Of a stretch of 64,000 nt of DNA, positions 44,901 through 52,308 are shown piece by piece; the first letter of the stretch is position 1; every line of letters begins with the position of its first letter. Both the position numbers and the translations under genes were made by a program. The stretch spans positions 2,216,001 through 2,280,000 of the forward strand of contig NZ_JAPNJW010000001.1 of the NCBI RefSeq assembly GCF_026626745.1, in the 5' to 3' direction. The notes below the pieces were generated by a model that was given only the letters and a program-made list of their open reading frames with translations, was not told the origin of the DNA and did no database searches. This stretch comes from Nannocystis sp. RBIL2. GTDB taxonomy: Bacteria; Myxococcota_A; Polyangia; Nannocystales; Nannocystaceae.

Positions 44901-46321
44901 GCGATGGCATCGCTGAAACGGCGCCACCCCTCGCTCACCGCCTGTGCCGCGTGCGCGAGCCAGGCGCTCGGTCCGCTCCCCGGCGAGTGGGGGGCGCTCG
45001 CATGGTACCCCGACACCATGACGCTGGTCGTGTCCCTGTCCAGCGGCGATCCCGTGGACTGCTGCGGCGCTTGCGGCTCGGGCGCGGGGGACTGGGGGAA
45101 GTGCAACATCCGCAGCGCGCGGTGCGGAGGGATGGTGGTCGTGGGCGGGGTCTCCGGGACCACCACGAGGCCCGCGGCGGTGATCCACCATCTCCCGAGG
45201 TCGCGGTCGGCGGAGGGGTCGAGGCCGAATTCGACCAGCGCGCCGTAGCCGGGGCTGCCGACCAGCACGGGTTGATTCTCGAGCTCGAGGAGGAACCAGC
45301 GCGATTCGCCCAATTGGCCGAGCAGCAGGTCCTGCGGCCCCATGGCCCAGTCGAACGTGAGCACCGGGCTCTCGTCGCCTCGCTGGAGCACGCGTGCCAG
45401 GAAGAACAGATGAAGCTGGTAAAGGAAGTTCCGATCGTCGGGGCGGAGCTTCTTGTACGAGCCGTGGAAATCACCGGTGAAATTCAGCGTCCCGAGGATC
45501 GACAACAGGCGAGCCCGCACTCCGACGACTTCGAGCTGCTCCCACACCTTCTCGATCCACTCCCGCGTGGTGCACTGAAACACGAGGGTCTGTCCGCCGT
45601 CGTCGTGGTGTTCGACGCTGCTCAGGAACGCGTAGAGCTGTACACGGCGCACCACATTCTGGACGTTGATCACGTGCCGGGCGACGTGCCGCTTCTTTCG
45701 GACCGGCGGACCCCTGCGCTTGCGCAACTTCTCGAGAAGGAGCCGCTCCGAGTGCCGCTCGAGGAGGCGCGACAGGGCCATCTCGATGTATTCAGGGTGG
45801 GACGCGAACCTGCGAAGCAAGCGCTTGCTGCCGCCGAGCCGCCGGAACGCGTACAACGCGCCGACGTGGCCGCAGGCACGGCACGCCCAGTTCTCACGCG
45901 CGAAGCACCCCTCACAATAGGCCGGCAGCGCGGCCCTGCAGTTCGGACAAACCCAGGGCCTCACGATCACGCCCTTGCCGATGCACGCGCGAAACCGCTG
46001 ATTGCCGCACTGTTCCTCGATGTACACGCGAGGAAACACATCGCAAGACGGGATGCATGTCAAGACACGTCGCGCCCGGTCGGCCGGTGGACTCGGTGCA
46101 GGCATCGCCGCCCACGTCTTCTTGCTCGTCCATTCTCCCGCGAAGGCTGCGTGCGAGTCGGTGCACCCCATGCTCGGCGAAGCCGCGCCCGGGCGTCGCG
46201 CTGCGACCGGCACGTCGTTGACACGGCGAAGAGAGCAACTCCGCTCGCACTCGTGCCCGGACTCGCGCCGAGCAGGTCGTCGAAGCGTCCAGTTCGCGCG
46301 GCAACGCTGGTCGAGGATCAC
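41990..46321 (-). CDS. Giant protein with zinc-ribbon and a split ComEC-like metallo-beta-lactamase domain
   Basis: The 1443-residue protein is unusual. Near 124-152 are four CxxC pairs (CPNC, CEGC and CRAC, with further Cys), a zinc-ribbon-like block. Residues about 200-400 form an unrecognised alpha/beta region. A metallo-beta-lactamase fold starts near 550 (VGVIDVGQGNC) with the metal motif SHWDGDH near 598. Its matching second part, ACHHGSNEAS, lies about 430 residues later near 1030, as in ComEC/Rec2-type MBL domains (..HHGS..). The insertion between the halves is Ala-rich and mostly helical, with one possible membrane helix (about 760-780). The rest is Ala-rich helix with a Cys-containing C-terminus. 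The true start is unclear; the first about 75 residues lack fold character. It may be a secreted effector or nuclease-like enzyme, but I cannot assign a function. Confidence 0.7.
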   Translation of the reverse strand: MILDQRCRANWTLRRPARRESGHECERSCSLRRVNDVPVAARRPGAASPSMGCTDSHAAFAGEWTSKKTWAAMPAPSPPADRARRVLTCIPSCDVFPRVYIEEQCGNQRFRACIGKGVIVRPWVCPNCRAALPAYCEGCFARENWACRACGHVGALYAFRRLGGSKRLLRRFASHPEYIEMALSRLLERHSERLLLEKLRKRRGPPVRKKRHVARHVINVQNVVRRVQLYAFLSSVEHHDDGGQTLVFQCTTREWIEKVWEQLEVVGVRARLLSILGTLNFTGDFHGSYKKLRPDDRNFLYQLHLFFLARVLQRGDESPVLTFDWAMGPQDLLLGQLGESRWFLLELENQPVLVGSPGYGALVEFGLDPSADRDLGRWWITAAGLVVVPETPPTTTIPPHRALRMLHFPQSPAPEPQAPQQSTGSPLDRDTTSVMVSGYHASAPHSPGSGPSAWLAHAAQAVSEGWRRFSDAIADWLGPLDGGPPLAPAGVPAGWSPPRPSPPSERCPSPRPAPMYYVGGSDGTAQGQPQVPNPMVRGAGAYQPFVGVIDVGQGNCNVLFDHAGRATVYYDFGYRKLGAHPAGGPPSVCLCHDPLIVLSHWDGDHILLARYNPRAYRCTWLAPQQYMGSVDTRELVARVVRAGGTFHLWEDLNGHMVFPWGFLVRARDPNAQNDEEGKNNTGLAIYACVRDDSVNRTTAAPGVAIASACTQLVGFTSDAQLDALATSLDLTAREVSDELKAAAVHGNVFRYARAAANEAKTNAAAAVVVALSMGVAMYLALQGPPHAYPPPLGQRRRIAELVVAALQAAPRDIDMAAVAGSLGHRHQGLPIVDAVTAVQTAMQAARLGGASTGTVQGAVTTAAIANVTFQIAQDVAQIALDTVGAHTFFATNRPRAQWSSENAAAAALNTDQGAVFHTLDSAIYYAEDVISAVVTHHGTAVEGVEAIAARAFRDDGEQRKIAAVLRDALAMSNAFNPARVALPPIRTNVASTHPPTDDTERFVLSTGDAMIQFVPSQAFVNRPLLVGVVACHHGSNEASGATMDPRHMPWAAGSLAARAVGLARGGPVASTMATVAAALALGTHGPAGELGIFVAAVGDALQQGASPFAALVAGAMEVVHRGHGTLLTTLRAIVETALGGGVNVATPAHTMVTATQVGGLALVNTLVYEAIAGIARDARFEPPDALANAVPALPNVAEVAADTVFPPAGLTTPRGNARVHDISTLVGPALVAQANWPRPSQVRAAMRAASGGVLSPHILDEYAQTFYALLVARAAEQQANLLTVARGLNATTVAATKVAVIGAGATLGRVMAGLANQHDLVAARATMGTLAHAHATVADEAHFAAQAPRVHADDDGRIVYPYGALNSYHHPMERAQRKWRAHGWTSEQATASAGRAKAIGWEIATDAFGATTYEGPLRGDAPPTQTLDRSVVCACGGVKTFDC

Positions 46322-46381
46322 CGTCCCGGCAAGCCATCAACCCTCATCCGTCGACCTTTCCCGCGAACTCGCGCTTGACCG

Positions 46382-46874
46382 TCACCATGCGCTCGAGCCC
46401 ACGCGGGCGGCGGGCTGCTCGGCACGCTGCGACTCGTCGGCGGTGCGCTCCTGTTCTCCTGCCAGTTCGCCCACTGCAACAAGCACAAGACGTTGGAGTC
46501 GGCGGCCTGTTAGGGCCATCGACCCGGCGACCACGGTGGCCTCGATGGCGAGCGAGTGCAGTCCTGCGGCGTCGGCTCGCTCGTCCAGGACGCCTGCCTG
46601 TGACCGTGCCGACTCCGCTCGCGTCGAGCATCGTCGCGGCCCGATGCGGACCGAGGCGGTAGGTGAAGACGCCGCGGCGACCGTGGCGCTCGCCGGCGTT
46701 TGATCACCCGGCCGTCGCGGTACAGCGAGAACGCCGGGAGACCCCGCACACCCAGCACGTGCCTCGGCGGTGCGGCAGCAACGCCCGTCGATCGCACACC
46801 CGCGCGACACGACCGGCGGCGCCTCCTCGGCCCGCGGGCGCGACGACCGGCCGAGCTTCCACAGCTCGCGGGCG
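46382..46874 (-). other. Degraded region with a possible thioredoxin-like remnant
   Basis: Around 46690-46800 a minus-strand frame reads RHVLGVRGLPAFSLYRDGRV, like the cis-proline strand region of thioredoxins (..GVRGIPTFxLFKDG..), but no CxxC active site follows in frame. The remainder between the giant gene and repeat copy 2 has no coherent frame. It looks like gene debris at the edge of the duplication. Confidence 0.3.
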
Positions 46875-47176
46875 CCCTTGAACCCGCGCTCGAGGAGCGC
46901 CGCGCGCCGGTCGCTCGCGCCGTCCCGTCGCCGTCGCGGCCGCTTGTGGGGCGTCCGCGGCCGCAGGCGGGTCGCCAGACGCTGGCGGATCTCCCCCAGC
47001 CCGAGCCCCTGGGCCCGCAGCGCCTTGATCTCGCGCAGCCGCTCGACGTGCTCGTCGCCGAAGTGGTGCAGCCGCGGACCCAGAGTTTCCGGCCGCGGCA
47101 GCAGACCGAGGTCGAGGTAGTGGTGAATGGTCGAGCGATGCGTGCCGCTGACCCGGGAAAGCTCGGCGATCTTCAT
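46875..47176 (-). pseudogene. Truncated copy of the MerR-TetR fusion regulator
   Basis: From ATG 47176 this encodes the same MerR domain as the gene at 39882-40709, plus the Arg-rich linker. The TetR half is cut off after the start of its first helix by a 27-bp deletion and loss of homology at 46875. The frame runs on into unrelated sequence. A free MerR-like DNA-binding domain could still be made and could compete with the full-length protein (inference), but decay is more likely. Confidence 0.75.
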
Positions 47177-47238
47177 CCTCCCGCCCCCTCTCGAACGCCC
47201 TTTTTGTATTGCACGACCGGCGATTTTGCATAACACAA
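46875..47238. repeat. Direct repeat copy 2 (truncated MerR-TetR 5' region)
   Basis: This is the second copy of the 40381-40771 sequence, same orientation, ending at the identical gcataacacaa. Relative to copy 1 it has a 27-bp deletion, around 46903 (SDRRAA joined directly to LLERGF), plus a few substitutions. Sequence on both outer sides is unrelated to that at copy 1. Confidence 0.85.
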
Positions 47239-47306
47239 TTCGGCCCCCTACCGGCCACGGAAGGCACGCTGTTGCCAGTATACGCCGACCGTGATAGCTT
47301 CCTTTT

Positions 47307-48362
47307 ATGGAGTTCTCTGCGCGGCCGTCGTGGTCTCTCGCCCTCGCCCTCGTCGCCTGCGGGTCTACCGGCGGCGCGACGACCGACGGCTCACCTGTCT
47401 CCGGGGACAGCTCCACCGCCGACCCTGCCACCACGACGACCACCGGCCCCGACGCCCCGACCACCGCGTCCGACGTCGGCACCGCGAGCGACGGCACCAC
47501 CACGACCACCACCGACGCGACCACCTCGACCGCGAGCACCAGCGACCCCACGGCCGCCACGACCGAGGCCGACACGAGCACCACCGCCGGCGACGACACC
47601 GGCGCAGTCCCGGGCTCGCGCTGCGAGGAGACGGCCACCACCATCACCTGCCCGAAGATCACCGTCGAGCTCGGCCCGTGGCAGCGCGACGTGCATTACC
47701 AGGTGCCGCTGGGCGAGCCGCCGGCGGGCGGCTGGCCGGTGGTGTTGATGTTCCAGGGCTCGTTCTTCACCGCCGAGATCACCTGGATCGCCACCGACGA
47801 CCTGCCGTTCGGCGCCTATTATCAGACCCACGTGGTCAAGCATTTGCTCGACCACGGCTACGCAGTCATCACGCCCGAGGCCAAGCTCGACGGCGGCACC
47901 TTCTGGGACACCAACATCCCGCCGTACTCGCTCAACTGGGAGTCGTCGGAGGATCACCAGCTGATGCTGCTGATCTTCGCCGGCATCGAGGACGGCACCT
48001 TCGGCCCGCTCGACGTCGGGCGTCTGTTCGCCACCGGCATCTCGAGCGGCGGCTACATGACCAGCCGGATGGCCGTCTCCTACCCGGGCAAGTTTCGCGC
48101 CCTGGCGATCGCGGCCGGCTCGTACGCCACCTGTTCGGGCCCGCTGTGCAACGTGCCCGACCTCGAGGCCGACCACCCGCCGACGCTGTTCCTCCACGGG
48201 GAGGTCGATCTGACCGTCCCGCTCGTCACCGCGGAGGCCTATTACGACGAGCTGCTGGCGTCCGGCGTCGACGCGCGGCTCGTCACCGAACCCGGCGAGG
48301 GCCACGCCTGGATCGCGGCCTCGCCCGCCGAGGTCCTGGCCTGGTTCGACGGCCACCCCTGA
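47307..48362 (+). CDS. Lipoprotein esterase/depolymerase with Thr-rich linker
   Basis: The 351-residue protein begins with a signal peptide and lipobox LALVAC (Cys 18), so it should be lipid-anchored. A Thr/Ser/Asp-rich linker of about 75 residues follows, then an alpha/beta-hydrolase domain (about 105-350). The nucleophile motif is GISSGGYM (Ser near 247), an acid lies in HGEVDLTVP, and the base His in GEGHAW. This matches secreted polyhydroxybutyrate-depolymerase or feruloyl-esterase-like enzymes. A possible promoter, TTGCCA - 17 bp - TAGCTT, lies just before the ATG (about 47274-47302). The next gene starts 12 bp later and may be co-transcribed. Substrate unknown. Confidence 0.8.
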   Translation: MEFSARPSWSLALALVACGSTGGATTDGSPVSGDSSTADPATTTTTGPDAPTTASDVGTASDGTTTTTTDATTSTASTSDPTAATTEADTSTTAGDDTGAVPGSRCEETATTITCPKITVELGPWQRDVHYQVPLGEPPAGGWPVVLMFQGSFFTAEITWIATDDLPFGAYYQTHVVKHLLDHGYAVITPEAKLDGGTFWDTNIPPYSLNWESSEDHQLMLLIFAGIEDGTFGPLDVGRLFATGISSGGYMTSRMAVSYPGKFRALAIAAGSYATCSGPLCNVPDLEADHPPTLFLHGEVDLTVPLVTAEAYYDELLASGVDARLVTEPGEGHAWIAASPAEVLAWFDGHP

Positions 48363-48374
48363 TCCAACTCGCCC

Positions 48375-49169
48375 ATGTTCGCCCGCAATCAAAACACCCG
48401 CATCTATTACGAGCTCGGCGGCCGCGAGGACGGTCCGCCGCTGCTGCTGCTGCGCGGCCTGACGCGCACGATCCAGCACTGGGGCCCGCTGCTCGACGAC
48501 CTCGGCGCCGACTTTCGGACCATCGCCATCGACAACCGCGGCGTCGGTCACAGCGACAAGCCGTTCGGCATCTACTCGACCGCGACGATGGCCGACGACG
48601 CCGCGGCGGTGCTAGGGCACGCCGGCATCGAGCGCGCCGCGGTGTTCGGCATCTCCCTGGGCGGCGCGATCGCCCAGCAATTCGTGCTGCGTCACCCGCA
48701 GCGAGTTCATCGGCTGGTGCTCGGCTGCACGCGCGCGAGCGGCAAGGACGGCCCGCCGCCCCGGCTCTCGACCGTCCTGACCCTGCTGTCGGGCCTGTGG
48801 CTGCCCGAGGCCCGCGCGCTCGAGCGCACCACGCCGCTGGTGCTGTCGCCGGAGTTCCTGCGCGAGCACCCCGAGATCGTCGGCGAGTGGCAGCAGCTCG
48901 CCGAGCGCTTCCCGACCCGCCGCCGCGCGCTGATCGGCCAGCTCGGCGCCGTCCTGCGCCACGACACGCGCGCCCGCCTCGGCACGATCGCCGCGCCGAC
49001 CCTCGTCATCAGCGGCGACGCCGACCGCCTGATCGACGTCGCCTGCTCGCACGCCCTGGCCGCCGTGATCCCGGGGGCCCGGCTCGAGCTGCTGCCCGGC
49101 GCCGGGCACGACATCCCGGCCGAGCGCCCGCGCGAGATCGCGGCGCTCCTGCGCGAGTTCTGCCTGTAA
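48375..49169 (+). CDS. Alpha/beta hydrolase
   Basis: The 264-residue cytoplasmic protein has the alpha/beta-hydrolase order: oxyanion-loop region LLRGLTRT near 28, DNRGVGHSD near 55, nucleophile elbow GISLGG (Ser near 97), acid in SGDADRLI near 216 and His in GAGHDIP near 243. It resembles 3-oxoadipate-enol-lactonase-type and related esterases, without enough to choose a substrate. It lies 12 bp after the lipoprotein esterase gene on the same strand. A four-unit palindrome array follows its stop, between it and a convergent gene. Confidence 0.85.
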   Translation: MFARNQNTRIYYELGGREDGPPLLLLRGLTRTIQHWGPLLDDLGADFRTIAIDNRGVGHSDKPFGIYSTATMADDAAAVLGHAGIERAAVFGISLGGAIAQQFVLRHPQRVHRLVLGCTRASGKDGPPPRLSTVLTLLSGLWLPEARALERTTPLVLSPEFLREHPEIVGEWQQLAERFPTRRRALIGQLGAVLRHDTRARLGTIAAPTLVISGDADRLIDVACSHALAAVIPGARLELLPGAGHDIPAERPREIAALLREFCL

Positions 49170-49174
49170 TCTCG

Positions 49175-49229
49175 GGACATGCCCGAACGAGCATGTCCAT
49201 GATGACATGCCCGTTCGAACATGTCCTCG
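49175..49229. repeat. Four-unit array of the 14-bp palindromic repeat
   Basis: CATG cores at 49178, 49192, 49206 and 49220 are exactly 14 bp apart. The array fills the 63-bp gap between convergent stops at 49169 and 49233. Confidence 0.8.
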
Positions 49230-49232
49230 CGG

Positions 49233-50333
49233 TCACGAGCGACGCTTGACCAGCGCCAGCCCGAGGCCGAGCACGAACAGCAGGAAGCGGCCGGCGTCGC
49301 CTGGGTCGCCCCCGTGGGTGCTGCAGGCGCAGCCCTTGTCGCCGCCGTCGCCGCCGGTGGCGCCGCCGCTGTCGGTGTCGCTCACGCTGTCGCTCGACGA
49401 TTCGCTCAAGCTGTCACCGCCGCTCGAGGTCGGCGACGTGTCGGTGCCGGTCGGCTCCTCGCCGGTCGTCAGCGGCTGCTCGCCCGCGCACGGGCTGCCG
49501 GGCACGCCGTCGGCCTCGGTCCAGTCCGGCTCGGGGGGCGTCTCGGTCTCGCGCGGGAGCGCGTCCTCGCGGGCGAAGCAGGCGGGGCACAGCTCGAACG
49601 TGTCGGCCGCGTTGCCCGCGGCGTCGAAGGCCGTCACCTCGAGGCAGACCTCGGTCCGCGGATCCTTGCCGCCGAGCTGCTCGGTGACGAGCGACAGCGG
49701 GGCCACCCTCGCCCCGGTCGGGACGCGCACGGTCCTGCGGAAGCCGAGTTCGCCCTCGCCGTCAGGATCCCAGGCGATCGTGAACAGCGACGGCTCGCCG
49801 GGCGCCGGGATCGCCTGGCTGAGGTGGACGTAGAGGGTCAGGTCGCTGTCGCTCATGCAGTCGCCGCCGCTCGACATGAAGTCCGCGTGATCGTAGACGG
49901 CGAAGAACGACTCCTCGACGAGCGGCTGCGGGGCCTCGGCGTCCTCGGGCCCGGCGGTATAGGTGATCGTGACTGGCTCACAGTCTTCGTCCGGGCAGAA
50001 AGACCCGGACACCACCACGGTCTGACCGGTCATCGGCGTCGGCTCGACGACCACGGCCAGGTCCGCCACGAAGTCGTCGAACGCCGCCGGCAGCAGCTCC
50101 GCCGGCTCGCCGTCGACGGTGACGGTGATGCCGTCGAGGCCGATCCCCCAACCGTCGAACAGCAGGGCGGCGTTGCGCGGATAGATCGCGCCGTCCTCCG
50201 GCACCGAGCTGTTGAGGCCCGACTCGGGCACCCCGCAGGCCTCCGCCGGGCGCGCGACCAAAACAGAAAGGGCACACGCGCCGACCAGCGCGGTGCCCTC
50301 GACCAGACGACGGATCCGTGAGCGCTTGAACAT
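49233..50333 (-). CDS. MYXO-CTERM surface protein, copy 1
   Basis: From ATG 50333 the product has 366 residues: a signal peptide (MFKRSRIRRLVEG then ALVGACALSVLVARPAEA), a beta-rich extracellular region with paired cysteines, a Ser/Asp/Thr-rich linker (about 290-330) and a C-terminal sorting tail (GCACSTH, a hydrophobic helix FLLFVLGLGLALV and the basic end KRRS). This tail is the MYXO-CTERM type, by which myxobacteria anchor proteins at the outer surface. The gene is a close paralogue of 50881-51978. Folds like CECPACF near 250 suggest disulphides. Ligand or role unknown. Confidence 0.85.
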   Translation of the reverse strand: MFKRSRIRRLVEGTALVGACALSVLVARPAEACGVPESGLNSSVPEDGAIYPRNAALLFDGWGIGLDGITVTVDGEPAELLPAAFDDFVADLAVVVEPTPMTGQTVVVSGSFCPDEDCEPVTITYTAGPEDAEAPQPLVEESFFAVYDHADFMSSGGDCMSDSDLTLYVHLSQAIPAPGEPSLFTIAWDPDGEGELGFRRTVRVPTGARVAPLSLVTEQLGGKDPRTEVCLEVTAFDAAGNAADTFELCPACFAREDALPRETETPPEPDWTEADGVPGSPCAGEQPLTTGEEPTGTDTSPTSSGGDSLSESSSDSVSDTDSGGATGGDGGDKGCACSTHGGDPGDAGRFLLFVLGLGLALVKRRS

Positions 50334-50504
50334 GATGCCGGCCACGCTGCAAGGACCGAGCACCCGCCGCGATCCGAGACATTTTCGCTGGTTGCGCCCG
50401 GATCACGAGCCCGCGGGTGACGTGCCGCATGGCGCCGCTGTCCCGATCGCTACCCGCACGCCGGACATCGCGGGCGCGCCCGAGAGCGATTCCCCCGTTC
50501 GCCC

Positions 50505-50531
50505 CGACCTGTCCGACGAGACATTCTTTAA
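50505..50531. repeat. Doublet of the 14-bp palindromic repeat
   Basis: CCTG at 50508 and CATT at 50522 are 14 bp apart (gacctgtccgacgagacattc) within the intergenic region upstream of the first MYXO-CTERM gene. The rest of 50334-50636 has no gene; it shares a short block (gacgtgccgcatggcgccgctg) with the upstream region of the second paralogue. Confidence 0.6.
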
Positions 50532-50633
50532 TAAAAACGAACGGCGCGCGCGTGCGCGCCCACGAGGACCGCCCCCTGGCTGCAGAACAGGTCGCCGGTC
50601 ACGCGCCGCCCGCGAGGGCGGAATATCATGAAG

Positions 50634-50690
50634 GTACATGCTCTTTCGAGCATGTCCTACCATTTGCTTTACAAGCATGCCCAATGGTTA
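50634..50690. repeat. Two-unit palindromic repeat at the end of the orphan tail
   Basis: CATG cores at 50637 and 50651 are 14 bp apart; a third at 50676 is off phase. They directly follow the stop of the orphan MYXO-CTERM tail on the minus strand, as in the two full-length paralogues. Confidence 0.65.
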
Positions 50691-50790
50691 CGAGCGGCGC
50701 TTGACCAGCGCCAGCGCGAGGCCGAGCACGAACAGCAGGAAGCGGCCGGCGCCCGGGTCGCCGCCGTCGCTGCGCACGCGCCGAGAGGCC
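50688..50790 (-). pseudogene. Orphan MYXO-CTERM tail, remnant of a third paralogue
   Basis: The minus strand here encodes SDGGDPGAGRFLLFVLGLAL then ALVKRRS and a TAA stop (50688-50690), nearly the same as the last 27 residues of both neighbours. No linker, extracellular domain or signal peptide is attached; upstream sequence is unrelated. It shows that the paralogue set once had at least three members, one now deleted down to its 3' end. Confidence 0.75.
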
Positions 50791-50822
50791 CGAGCTGCCG
50801 CGAGCTTTGTCCCTGACGCATT

Positions 50823-50877
50823 GGACATGCCCGATCGAGCATGCCCTTGAGGACATGCCCTATAACACATGTCCTGA
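50823..50877. repeat. Four-unit array of the 14-bp palindromic repeat
   Basis: CATG cores at 50826, 50840, 50854 and 50868 are exactly 14 bp apart and end 4 bp from the stop of the second MYXO-CTERM gene. Confidence 0.8.
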
Positions 50878-50880
50878 GGG

Positions 50881-51978
50881 TCACGAGCGGCGCTTGATCA
50901 GCGCCAGCCCGAGGCCGAGCGCGAACAGCAGGAAGCGGCCGACGTCGCCGGGGTCGCCGCCGTTGCTGCTGCACGCGCAGCCCTTGTCGCCGTCTCCGCC
51001 GCCGGTGGCGCCGCCGCTGTCGGTGTCGCTCGAGCTGTCGCTCGACGAATCGCTCGAGCTGTCACCGCCGCTCGAGGTCGGCGCGGTGTCGGTGCCGGTC
51101 GGCTCCTCGCCGGTCGTCTGCGGCTCTGCGCCAGCGCATGGGCTCCCGGGCACCCCGTCAGCCTCCGTCCAGGCCGGCTCTGCCGGCGTCTCGATCCCGT
51201 GCTCGATCTCGTCGGTGCGGGCGAAGCAGGCCGGGCACAGCTGGAACGTCTCCGCCGCGTTGCCGGCCAGGTCGAGCGCAGTGATGTCGAGGCAGACCTC
51301 CGTCAGCGGGTCCTTGCCGCCGAGCTGCTCGCTCACCAGCGACAGCGCGAGCACGTGCGACTCGCCGTCGACGCGCACCGTCCGGTGAAAGCCCGCATCG
51401 CCCTCGCCATCGGGGTCCCACCCCACCCTGAACAGCGACGGATCGCCGGATGCCGGGCTCTCCTGGCTCAGGTGGACGTACAGCGTCAGGTCGCTGTCGC
51501 TCATGCAGTCGCCGCCGCCCGACACGAAATCGGCGTGGTCGTAGAGGGCGAAGAACGACGACTCGACGATCGGCGCCGGCGCGGTGACGTCGGGCGGTCC
51601 GGCGGTATAGGTGATCGTGACCGGCTCGCAGCCGTCGCAGAAGGGCCCGGACAGGACGACCACCTGGCCGTCGTTCGGCGCCGGCTCGACGAACGCCGCG
51701 ATCTCCGACAGGTTGTCGTCGAAGTCCGCCGGCACCAGCGCGGCCGGCAGCTCGTCGACCGTCACCGTGAGTGCGGCGATGCTGATATTGAAGCCGTCGA
51801 ACAGCAGCGCCGCGTTGCCCGGATGGGTGGCGCCGTCAGCGGGCAGGGTGCCTTGCAAAAACGGCTCGCCGGGGTCGCACGCCTCGGCCGGGCGCGCGAC
51901 CAAAACAGAGAGGGCACACGCGCCGAGGAGCGCGGTGCCCTGCACGAGGCGACGGAGACAGGGGGACTTCGACAGCAC
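50881..51978 (-). CDS. MYXO-CTERM surface protein, copy 2
   Basis: From GTG 51978 the product has 365 residues and follows the plan of copy 1: signal peptide (GTALLGACALSVLVARPAEA), beta-rich extracellular part, Ser/Asp-rich linker and the tail GCACSSN .. FLLFALGLGLAL .. KRRS. Stretches such as DCMSDSDLTLYVHLSQ and SLVSEQLGGKDP are shared almost unchanged with copy 1, so the pair arose by tandem duplication. The GTG is chosen because it aligns with the ATG of copy 1 (both about 11 residues before RRLV). An ATG at 52071 in the same frame would add 31 residues. The repeat array at its 3' end is also shared with copy 1. Confidence 0.83.
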   Translation of the reverse strand: MLSKSPCLRRLVQGTALLGACALSVLVARPAEACDPGEPFLQGTLPADGATHPGNAALLFDGFNISIAALTVTVDELPAALVPADFDDNLSEIAAFVEPAPNDGQVVVLSGPFCDGCEPVTITYTAGPPDVTAPAPIVESSFFALYDHADFVSGGGDCMSDSDLTLYVHLSQESPASGDPSLFRVGWDPDGEGDAGFHRTVRVDGESHVLALSLVSEQLGGKDPLTEVCLDITALDLAGNAAETFQLCPACFARTDEIEHGIETPAEPAWTEADGVPGSPCAGAEPQTTGEEPTGTDTAPTSSGGDSSSDSSSDSSSDTDSGGATGGGDGDKGCACSSNGGDPGDVGRFLLFALGLGLALIKRRS

Positions 51979-52158
51979 GCGGGCCGCCTTGCAAGCCAGG
52001 GGCTCCGGGCGCGATCGCAGCGATCTTCGCAGGTTGCACCGGATCACGGGGTCCCGGGTGACGTGCCGCATGGCGCCGCTGCCCCTGTCGCTACGTCGCC
52101 CCGGACGCCCGCGCCCCGGCATGTACGAGGCGCCCCGATGACTGCGGTGTCGCCAACG

Positions 52159-52223
52159 TCCTCTGTCCCAAGGGACATCCTGGCTTTGGCGTCTGACCTC
52201 CTGTCCCTTGGGCCATCCTTCGG
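52159..52223. repeat. Two doublets of the 14-bp palindromic repeat before the ABC operon
   Basis: TCTG 52162 / CATC 52176 and CCTG 52200 / CATC 52214 are both 14 bp apart (tgtcccaagggacatcc and cctgtcccttgggccatcc). They lie in the divergent intergenic region between the MYXO-CTERM gene and the ABC permease. The rest of 51979-52308 shows no gene. Confidence 0.65.
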
Positions 52224-52308
52224 CGCCCCTCTCGCCGGCTCTTGCGAGCCCGCGCCAGCCGGGGCGGCCCGTTCGCCGCCGCGCGCTCTTTGGCGTACTC
52301 TCGCCGCC

